Source: Synergistaceae bacterium (GTDB taxonomy: Bacteria; Synergistota; Synergistia; Synergistales; Aminobacteriaceae). Taken from it: 36,887 bases of DNA. Position 1 is the first letter of the stretch; every line of letters starts with the position of its first letter. Position numbers and translations under genes: made by a program. Under the pieces are notes generated by a model that was not told the DNA's origin, did no database searches, and saw nothing but the letters and a program-made list of their open reading frames with translations. The DNA lies in assembly GCA_009783355.1 (NCBI GenBank), contig WRHH01000024.1, forward strand, positions 1 to 36,887, given 5' to 3'. Positions 30,278 through 36,887 of the stretch are shown in pieces.

Positions 30278-32446
30278 TTACAAAAGTCTCAATGAATTAT
30301 TAACTATATGCTCCTGCGCGTTACGCCCATAAAGATTAATTTCTACTTGTTCACCGCGAATAAACCGCTCTTCACTGTTTATGCCAAGTTCTCTTCCCTT
30401 CTCTGTGGGAATTTTGACGCTTTTATCATTTCGGGCAACAGTCGTTATATACCCTTCGGCAATAAGCCAACTGTTTACTCGTTGTCCGCTTATTTTTTTA
30501 TAACCGTTCTCAATTAAAACACAATTTATCCTATCGGCAACCATATTTACCGTTACAGGTTCGTCCGTGATTTCAACCGTTGCGGGGTCAAATCCCTTGG
30601 ACGGCCCTGACGGCATTTCTTCTAAGTTGTTATCGCGCAAAAAATTCACAATCGCATCCATAAACTGCTTGCCGTACCGTTCCGCCTTTGCCTGACCGAC
30701 GCCCGATACGGACAAAAGAGACTCCGGCGTCGTCGGGGTCTTAATACACATATCGGTCAGCGTGCTGTCATGAAAAATAACGTAAGCAGGCAGGTTTTGC
30801 TCGTTTGCGATTCTGCGCCTCAGGTCGCGCAACACGTCAAATAAACGCCTATCAACTTTTACAGCTTTACGTTCTTCGTGCTTGGCGACAGAAATCTCCT
30901 TTTCTTTGGGCAGCTTCATATGCACCGCGCCGCTACCGCGTAAAACCTCGTTCGCGCGTTCCCCAAGCCTTATTACGGGATACTCGTCATCGGTTTTGAC
31001 GAGATAGCCGGAGAGAATCAGATGATTTGTAATAGCTCGCAGCTGCTGTTCTGATTGTTCGCAAATGCCGTAAGTGGACAGCTTATCAAACCCCAAACGA
31101 AGCACTCTCTCATTTTTACTTCCGCGAAGCGTATCAATAACCATACTCACCCCATACCGCTCTTTCATACGATAAACGCAGGACAGAGTTTTTTGCGCGC
31201 TGACGGTTACATCGACTGTCTCGAAATTTGTTTTGCAGCTGCCGCAATTGTTGCAATTCGGCGGCGGGACTTCACCGAAATATTTCAAAATGTATCCGCG
31301 CAGGCAATCGTTTGTCGAGCAATAAAACGTCATCTCGCGCAACCGCCTGCGGTCGCGCTCCAGAATCTGTTCTCTCGTGGATTCATCACCGGGCTCTTCA
31401 TTATTATTAGAGTTCTCAATCAGCCATAAATTCGTCCTCACATCCTGTCCGCTGTACAGTAAAACACAGTCAGCGGGTTCGCCGTCGCGGCCGGCGCGGC
31501 CGGCTTCCTGATAATAACTCTCAACGTCCTTTGGCATATTGTAGTGTACTACAAAAGCAACATTCGATTTATCAATTCCCATTCCGAAAGCGTTTGTAGC
31601 CACCATGATTTGAATGCGGTCATAAAGAAAATCGTCCTGACTGCTGCGGCGTTCGTCGTCGGGAAGACCTGCATGATAGCGTGATGCCTTATACCTATTT
31701 TGTATTAACCTCTCGCAAACTTCCTCCACCGTCGCGCGGGTTGAGCAATAGACTATACCGCTTTTCTCTTTTTTGCTTTTTAAAAATTCGGAGAGCGCTC
31801 CAAATTTATCTTTTGGCTTCTGAACTTCAAGATACAAATTTGGACGATCAAAGCCTGTTACCATAACAGTAGGTTTTTCAAGCAACAATAAACTCACGAT
31901 ATCCTCGCGCACTTTTGGCGTCGCCGTAGCAGTAAACGCCGAGATTACGGGGCGGCTACTCAGTGCTGCAATAAACTCCGGTATTCTTGAGTAGCTTGGA
32001 CGAAAATCATGCCCCCATTGGGATATACAGTGAGCCTCGTCAACCGTCAGCATTGAAATATCGGCTCCTTGCGCGAAAGAAAGAAAGTCGCTTGTCAAAA
32101 GCCTTTCCGGCGCTATGTAAATCAATTTATAAGCGCCCGCGCGTGCTCTTTGCAATACCAGATGAATTTGTTTTTCCGTAAGGGAAGAATTGATATACGC
32201 CGCCGCCACGCCTGCCTGAATAAGCGCGTTTACCTGATCCTTCATAAGTGAAATGAGCGGCGAAACTATAAGAGTCACGCCGCCCATCATTAACGCCGGA
32301 ATCTGAAAGCATATTGACTTCCCCGCTCCGGTCGGCATTATACCGAGCACATCTTTACTTTGCAGTAAGTCATTTATCAATTGTTCCTGCCCGCTGCGAA
32401 AAGCGTCGTAACCGTAATACTGCCTGAGAATTGCCAAAGCGTCCAT
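30278..32446 (-). CDS. recQ: ATP-dependent DNA helicase RecQ
   Basis: A 722-residue SF2 helicase with Walker A (MPTGAGKSICFQ), the DEAH box (VDEAHCISQWGHDFRP), FTATATPKV, motif V-VI (MGIDKSNVAF, YYQEAGRAGRDG), the RQC zinc site (CSTNDCLRGYILKYFG, CNNCGSC) and an HRDC domain (DLRRRIANEQNLPAYVIFHD, LLSVSGVGQAKAERYG). About 100 further residues follow HRDC, with a helix-turn-helix-like VNMVADRINCVLIENGY, as in Bacteroidetes/Firmicutes long RecQ. It unwinds recombination and replication intermediates. The ATG has AGGGAG upstream. It is 63 bp downstream of the permease stop, so it may be co-transcribed or have its own promoter. Confidence 0.94.
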   Translation of the reverse strand: MDALAILRQYYGYDAFRSGQEQLINDLLQSKDVLGIMPTGAGKSICFQIPALMMGGVTLIVSPLISLMKDQVNALIQAGVAAAYINSSLTEKQIHLVLQRARAGAYKLIYIAPERLLTSDFLSFAQGADISMLTVDEAHCISQWGHDFRPSYSRIPEFIAALSSRPVISAFTATATPKVREDIVSLLLLEKPTVMVTGFDRPNLYLEVQKPKDKFGALSEFLKSKKEKSGIVYCSTRATVEEVCERLIQNRYKASRYHAGLPDDERRSSQDDFLYDRIQIMVATNAFGMGIDKSNVAFVVHYNMPKDVESYYQEAGRAGRDGEPADCVLLYSGQDVRTNLWLIENSNNNEEPGDESTREQILERDRRRLREMTFYCSTNDCLRGYILKYFGEVPPPNCNNCGSCKTNFETVDVTVSAQKTLSCVYRMKERYGVSMVIDTLRGSKNERVLRLGFDKLSTYGICEQSEQQLRAITNHLILSGYLVKTDDEYPVIRLGERANEVLRGSGAVHMKLPKEKEISVAKHEERKAVKVDRRLFDVLRDLRRRIANEQNLPAYVIFHDSTLTDMCIKTPTTPESLLSVSGVGQAKAERYGKQFMDAIVNFLRDNNLEEMPSGPSKGFDPATVEITDEPVTVNMVADRINCVLIENGYKKISGQRVNSWLIAEGYITTVARNDKSVKIPTEKGRELGINSEERFIRGEQVEINLYGRNAQEHIVNNSLRLL

Positions 32447-32508
32447 ATAATACTCTCCCTATATAATGTTATTTCTCATTATATATCCATTAAAACAACT
32501 TATTAGAA

Positions 32509-33438
32509 TTAGTCCCTTTCCTCCCTATAAAACGGTACTCCCAGGGACGCGGGGGCGCCGGCCTTGATGCCGTTACCCTTGCGGATTGATATGACAACAA
32601 GAACAAAGAGTGTAATAACATATGGCATAGCCAGAAGTATAGCCATTGGAACAGACGTCCCAGTCGCCTGAAGTCTTAGCTGAAGCGCTTCTATTCCTCC
32701 GAAGAGATACGCTCCAAGCGCCGCCTGTATGGGATTCCAAATTGCGAATATCACCATTGCCACAGCTATCCATCCTCGTCCAGCAGTCATAGTTTCCGCC
32801 CAAAACTTGTTGTATACAATTGACATGTACGCGCCGCCGACAGCAACTATCCCTGCGCCAACAACCGTATATAAATACTTTATTCTCACAACTGGTAATC
32901 CCATAGCGTCGGCGGCGTGAGGGTTATCTCCGACCGCCCTAAGATTTAACCCGGGCCGCGTTGAGTTCAGGAAAAAGAACATAACGGCTACTAGAATATA
33001 TGATAAATAAACTAGTGCGTCCTGCGAGAAAATTACCTGGCCTATTATCGGGATATCGGAAAGTATCGGAATGTTCCAGTTTTGTAATCCTTGAATCGCG
33101 ACTCCAAAATAATTTCTTCCGAGCAAAGAGCTCAACCCCGTACCGAACATTGTCAGCGCAAGCCCGCACACCACCTGATTTCCATTTAGGGAAATGCAAA
33201 GAAAGGCGTGTATGAGCCCCATTAAGCAACCAACGATGAAAGCAGCCGCAAAGCCAATCCATGGATTGCCGGAAGTCAAGGAAACGACAAACCCGCTGAA
33301 CGCTCCCATAAGCATAATGCCCTCAAGGCCAAGGTTAAGTATGCCAACCTTTTCAGTCAATATTTCGCCAAGCGTAGCGTAGAGAATCGGAGTTCCGCTC
33401 CTTACTGCAGCGGCAAGTATCATGCTGACCGTGTCCAT
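32509..33438 (-). CDS. Nucleoside/BMP-type ABC transporter permease 2 (YufQ/NupQ-like)
   Basis: A 309-residue inner-membrane protein of the branched-chain/RbsC-like permease family, with LYATLGEILTEKVGILNLGLEGIML split over the first helix, the LRAVGDNPHAADAMGL EAA-like loop for the ATPase, and eight to nine hydrophobic segments. Gene order ATPase-permease-permease matches yufOPQ/nupOPQ guanosine-type importers. The stop of the first permease and this ATG share one base (TAATG). No binding protein gene is next to it. Confidence 0.88.
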   Translation of the reverse strand: MDTVSMILAAAVRSGTPILYATLGEILTEKVGILNLGLEGIMLMGAFSGFVVSLTSGNPWIGFAAAFIVGCLMGLIHAFLCISLNGNQVVCGLALTMFGTGLSSLLGRNYFGVAIQGLQNWNIPILSDIPIIGQVIFSQDALVYLSYILVAVMFFFLNSTRPGLNLRAVGDNPHAADAMGLPVVRIKYLYTVVGAGIVAVGGAYMSIVYNKFWAETMTAGRGWIAVAMVIFAIWNPIQAALGAYLFGGIEALQLRLQATGTSVPMAILLAMPYVITLFVLVVISIRKGNGIKAGAPASLGVPFYREERD

Positions 33439-34505
33439 TATTTATCTGTCCTCCAAGTGAACTTCAAACGGTAATTTCTGAAAAAATCTCCTCCAAGAAC
33501 AAAGAACAACACAAGCCCCTGCAAGATCTCCACAGTGGAGAGAGTTAACCCCAATTCGATTTGAAGAGCTTCTCCGCCAACAAGCAGAGCTCCGAAAAGC
33601 ACCGACGCAAGAAGTATCACGAAAGGTTGAAGGTGAGAAAGCCATGCGACAATTATCGCGGTATAACCATATTTTGCGGCAAAGCTCGCTTGAAGCCTCC
33701 CATGCAAGCCTGTAACTTCTGTCATGCCCGTAAGCCCTCCGATGGCACCCGAAATGAACATGACGACGAGCACGTTTTTCATATAGCTCATCCCGGAATA
33801 ACGAGCAGCCTTGGGATTTTCTCCTATTACCCTTATCTCATATCCAAGCCGCGTTTTACTCAAAATGTACCACGCGGCAAACGCCAAAAATACAGCAAGG
33901 ATAATTCCCACATGGACACGGGAGCCGAAAAGCTGAGGCAAACGCGCGGAAGGAGGAAAGCGCGTCGTTATAGGAAAACCAAGCGAGCTCGGGTCTCGCC
34001 ACGGGCCATAAACAAAATACTCCAAAATCCTTATGGCAATATAATTTAGCATGAGGGTAGAAATAATCTCATTGACATTCCATTTTGACCTCAAAAATCC
34101 GGCTATCATTGCCCACAGGCCGCCCGCCATAATTGCGAAAGCAGCCGCCGTACACAACATGTAAAATTGATTATCAGAATGACAGTACCTTACCGCCGCT
34201 ACAGCCGCAAGCGCACCCATAAACGCCTGGCCTTCCACCCCGATATTCCATATGAGCATGGAAAAACATAACATTACGGCAAAAGACGATATCGCTATCG
34301 GAGTGGCTTTCACTATGGTCTCGCTAAATTCGTAGCTCCCGCCAAAAGCCGCTTTGATAATCCTGCAGTAAGCGTCCAAAGGAGAAATTCCCTGCGTCCC
34401 CAACAGCGCTGCGCCTCCGATAAGAGCCATAAAGAGCGAGGCTATCGGGATAACGTAATTCATCCATTTAGAAGCGTCAATTCTTTTTTCTACCCTTAAC
34501 ATCAT
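33438..34505 (-). CDS. Nucleoside/BMP-type ABC transporter permease 1 (YufP/NupP-like)
   Basis: A 355-residue permease with an N-terminal extension (DASKWMNYVIPIASLFMAL) that marks the YufP-type partner, the NIGVEGQAFMGALAA helix, STLMLNYIAIRI and the cytoplasmic loop IRVIGENPKAARYSGM that couples to the ATPase. It forms a heterodimer with the protein at 32509-33438. The start overlaps the ATPase stop (ATGA); a second ATG directly follows and is equally usable. Confidence 0.88.
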   Translation of the reverse strand: MMLRVEKRIDASKWMNYVIPIASLFMALIGGAALLGTQGISPLDAYCRIIKAAFGGSYEFSETIVKATPIAISSFAVMLCFSMLIWNIGVEGQAFMGALAAVAAVRYCHSDNQFYMLCTAAAFAIMAGGLWAMIAGFLRSKWNVNEIISTLMLNYIAIRILEYFVYGPWRDPSSLGFPITTRFPPSARLPQLFGSRVHVGIILAVFLAFAAWYILSKTRLGYEIRVIGENPKAARYSGMSYMKNVLVVMFISGAIGGLTGMTEVTGLHGRLQASFAAKYGYTAIIVAWLSHLQPFVILLASVLFGALLVGGEALQIELGLTLSTVEILQGLVLFFVLGGDFFRNYRLKFTWRTDK

Positions 34506-36022
34506 AATACCTCAGAAATATGAGTTCCCGCCATCATGAGCCCAATCTTTTCAATAGGCATGGATTTTGGGTCTGCTATTATTCCCATAAATTCCCCTTT
34601 GAAAATTATAGCCAGCCTGTCGCTTAACGCTAAAAGTTCCTCAATATCTTCAGATATTAAAAGCACTGCCGTACCTGTTTCCGATGCGGAAATTATTCTT
34701 TCCCTTATGTAGCGCGTAGCCGAAACGTCAAGCCCCCATGTCGGATGCATGACTATCAATACTTCCGGACTGTTTGAAAGCTCTCTTCCCAGCATAAGCT
34801 TTTGAAGATTACCTCCAGACAGATTTTTAACCGCAGTATTAACCGAAGGGGTACTGACATTAAACTGTTCTATTATGGATTTTGCTTGATTCCCAGCTTC
34901 TTTCCAATTGATTGAATTTCCGCTTGAAATTGGAGGTATCCAATAATCAGTTAATATCGAATTACTTTTCACGTCAAGCGCAGTGACCATCCCTGTGCTT
35001 CTTCTATCCGCAGGTATATAGTGAACTCCGCAATCCATAAGCGCTCGCGCAGAAGCATTTGTTAAATCCTTTTCGTTGATTTTTACGTAACCGGAAACAG
35101 CGACACGCAGCCCATATATCGCTTCGCATAATTCCAGCTGTCCGTTGCCCGCCACTCCTGCAACCCCAAATATCTCGCTTTTTCTTATACGGAACGAGAT
35201 ATTCTTGAGCGCCGCGCCGCCTCTGTCGTTGGAGGCGCAAATGCTGTTCACGTCAAACACAACTTTCCCCAAATCCCTCTTTGGCTTATTAATATCAAAT
35301 GAGACTTTGCGCCCCATCATCATCTCCGATAAAAGCTCCTGAGAGGTATCCGGAGATTTAGTGTTTACCGTCCCCGCCGTCTCCCCTTTTCTAAGCACTG
35401 TGACCCGGTCCGTTTCGTTCATGACTTCGTTCATTTTATGAGATATGAAGATTACACTATGCCCAAGCGCGGTCATATTTCGTATCGTTACGAATAATTC
35501 TTTTGATTCTTGCGGGGTGAGAACTGCCGTGGGCTCGTCGAGTATTAGCACCTTAGCATTTCGGTAAAGCATCTGGAGAACGGCGGCTCTCTGCTGTTCC
35601 CCTATCGAAAGCTGCCAAACATTCGATAATGGATTCACTTTTAGATTATATTTTTCACTTAACTCCGCTATTTTTTTTATTATTTGCTTTTTAGGAAGGA
35701 CAAACGGCATTTTCATGCCAAGGATCATATTCTCCCAAACAGTTTGCGTCTCGACCAGCATGAAGTGCTGATGCACCATTCCAACTCCGGATAATATGGC
35801 GTCGCTTGGCGACCTGAAAACACGCTTTACGCCATCAATGTAAATTTCACCGCTGTCTGGGTGATAAAGCCCATAAAGTATATTCATCAAAGTAGACTTC
35901 CCCGCCCCGTTCTCGCCAAGCAACGCATGAACTTCACCGTATTCCACGCTGAAGTCAACGTTGCTGTTCGCAACAACGCCGGAAAACCTTTTTGTGATGC
36001 GTTTCATCTCAACAAGCGGCAA
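34502..36022 (-). CDS. Nucleoside/BMP-type ABC transporter ATPase, two domains (YufO/NupO-like)
   Basis: A protein of about 506 residues with two tandem ABC domains of the sugar/nucleoside type. The first is canonical: Walker A LLGENGAGKST, signature LSIGEQQR, Walker B LILDEPTAVL. The second has the degenerate loop GVAGVAGNGQLEL and LSGGNLQKLMLGRELSNSP, so only one ATP site is likely fully active. The start I favour is TTG at 36020-36022, six bases after GGAGGA; the TTG 18 bases upstream overlaps that site. It energises the two downstream permeases. The gene that usually precedes it, for the BMP-family lipoprotein receptor, is absent and its place is taken by a McrC-like gene. Confidence 0.9.
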   Translation of the reverse strand: MPLVEMKRITKRFSGVVANSNVDFSVEYGEVHALLGENGAGKSTLMNILYGLYHPDSGEIYIDGVKRVFRSPSDAILSGVGMVHQHFMLVETQTVWENMILGMKMPFVLPKKQIIKKIAELSEKYNLKVNPLSNVWQLSIGEQQRAAVLQMLYRNAKVLILDEPTAVLTPQESKELFVTIRNMTALGHSVIFISHKMNEVMNETDRVTVLRKGETAGTVNTKSPDTSQELLSEMMMGRKVSFDINKPKRDLGKVVFDVNSICASNDRGGAALKNISFRIRKSEIFGVAGVAGNGQLELCEAIYGLRVAVSGYVKINEKDLTNASARALMDCGVHYIPADRRSTGMVTALDVKSNSILTDYWIPPISSGNSINWKEAGNQAKSIIEQFNVSTPSVNTAVKNLSGGNLQKLMLGRELSNSPEVLIVMHPTWGLDVSATRYIRERIISASETGTAVLLISEDIEELLALSDRLAIIFKGEFMGIIADPKSMPIEKIGLMMAGTHISEVL

Positions 36023-36083
36023 AGATACTCCTCCAATCAAAACAAAAACTAAAGGTATATATTTACGTATTTATATAACAAAC

Positions 36084-36887
36084 TCACATTGTAAGCAACC
36101 ATTCCTCAGCAATCCTGTCAAGCTGTTCTCTGATTCTTGCAAAATCTTTATCTAGGTCAAGCGTCTTAACGCTTATTCTATTTCCGTCCATAAGGTAGCT
36201 GTTGTCCGGCGTAATCTCTTCGTCTGTTTTTGCATAAAGTAAAACACCGCTTACATCTCCAGAATGACGAATGTCTTTGTTCTTTACATAAGTAAATATC
36301 TGATATAGATTACTTGAATGGATGGAGTGACTGTTATACAAACTGTTAGTTTGCATTGTGCTATTATAGTATTTTGTATCAATAATCAGAAATTTTCCTT
36401 CACATTCAAGCGTAATGTCCGATTTCATTTTTGGGAGCAAATTAACCATACCATCATCAGTATTCCAGTTAATGCAAGACGCTGATGCTTTATAGCTCGG
36501 GTAGTTTTTTCGATAATATTCAAGTACAAATCTTTCAAAAAGCCTGTGCAAATGGTCGTCTTTAAACTGTGAAAGTTTTCTTGCTCCTTCCTGAGTCGTT
36601 GGCAATAGTGCTTTAACCACAAGATAACAAATATTTATCAGCATTCTATAAGTCGAGTTGTTGCTATTATACTTAATTCCCGACCACTGGATATTATACG
36701 GATTTAAAGTGCCAACGTCATGAAAATAAAGCATAATCTTCTTTAATGCTTTCTTTTGTTCTTGTCCTACTTTATCTGAATGGATAAGTATCAACGCAAT
36801 CGTTTTCAAGATTTGATTTACATATGCGTTTTCTGAAAACTCATCAAATTCGCAAATAGGCCTCCTCTTATGGATAGTTTGTTCATT
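36084..36887 (-). CDS. McrC-like 5-methylcytosine restriction subunit (5' end beyond window)
   Basis: The frame is open from the right window edge to a stop at 36084 (~267 codons). The first visible residues (HKRRPICEFDEFSENAYVNQ) are typical mid-McrC sequence, so the apparent TTG start at 36809 is not real. FERFVLEYYRKNYP and the PD-(D/E)XK motif MKSDITLECEGKFLIIDTKYY (D, D-x-K) identify the endonuclease domain of McrC/LlaJI-type proteins, followed by a YQIFTYVKNK helix. With a GTPase McrB, expected just outside the window, it cleaves modified DNA. It adds another defence locus to this segment. Confidence 0.82.
   Translation of the reverse strand, partial: NEQTIHKRRPICEFDEFSENAYVNQILKTIALILIHSDKVGQEQKKALKKIMLYFHDVGTLNPYNIQWSGIKYNSNNSTYRMLINICYLVVKALLPTTQEGARKLSQFKDDHLHRLFERFVLEYYRKNYPSYKASASCINWNTDDGMVNLLPKMKSDITLECEGKFLIIDTKYYNSTMQTNSLYNSHSIHSSNLYQIFTYVKNKDIRHSGDVSGVLLYAKTDEEITPDNSYLMDGNRISVKTLDLDKDFARIREQLDRIAEEWLLTM

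Overview
The window looks like a chromosomal segment of a strictly anaerobic bacterium with a gut or sediment lifestyle. The evidence is a tungsten-type aldehyde oxidoreductase operon with NADH/ferredoxin electron-bifurcation subunits, many Fe-S proteins, a MtaD-type deaminase, a BMP-type nucleoside ABC transporter and a short (4.5S-type) SRP RNA. The short SRP RNA argues against Bacilli and Clostridia, which usually carry the long Alu-containing form. Together with the tungsten/Bfu-type operon this fits a Synergistota-like lineage. That placement is inference of moderate-to-low confidence, because no ribosomal marker is present.

Layout. (1) 1-3477: Asp/Glu racemase (cut by the window edge) and D-cysteine desulfhydrase in one operon, the SRP RNA gene, and a dicarboxylate/amino-acid:cation symporter. 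(2) 3630-7047: a phosphate/polyphosphate operon (Ppx/GppA, Na/Pi cotransporter with PhoU tail, PhoU), then tRNA-Gly(CCC). (3) 6994-14249: an integrated element of about 7.15 kb in that tRNA gene. It is bounded by 104-bp direct repeats, has a tyrosine integrase at its right end, and carries a defence operon: AlbA_2/HATPase protein, an HsdR with its helicase motor deleted in frame, a Shedu-type (DUF4263) nuclease, and an hsdS cut off by an IS1182-like remnant. No hsdM is present. (4) 14303-19763: a second defence cluster outside the element: a PIN-domain remnant plus a small coupled gene, a decayed PLD/SNF2-type helicase, and an intact pair in which a PHP-SMC-like ATPase overlaps a second AlbA_2/HATPase gene. 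(5) 19877-25477: a six-gene operon for a predicted bifurcating tungsten aldehyde oxidoreductase (polyferredoxin, AOR catalytic subunit, MoaD-like protein, NuoE-, NuoF- and NuoG-N-terminal-like subunits), with an Rrf2-type Fe-S regulator transcribed divergently. (6) 26208-28147: an accessory patch with a DUF4143 fragment, a DUF3791-DUF3990-DUF3791 toxin-antitoxin-like operon joined by two GTGA overlaps, and a small Cys-rich protein. (7) 28217-36887: MtaD deaminase bracketed by inverted heptamer repeats, a FlK-like thioesterase, RecQ, three ABC transporter genes (ATPase and two permeases, no binding protein here), and the C-terminal part of a McrC-type restriction subunit running off the right edge.

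The most interesting part is the double defence island flanking the tRNA-Gly insertion. Two different AlbA_2/HATPase proteins each sit in an operon with a nuclease/ATPase defence gene. Two unrelated large defence proteins (HsdR and the PLD-helicase) have both lost the SF2 motor region. The overlapping PHP-ATPase/AlbA_2 pair is intact and is the best candidate for an undescribed two-gene system.
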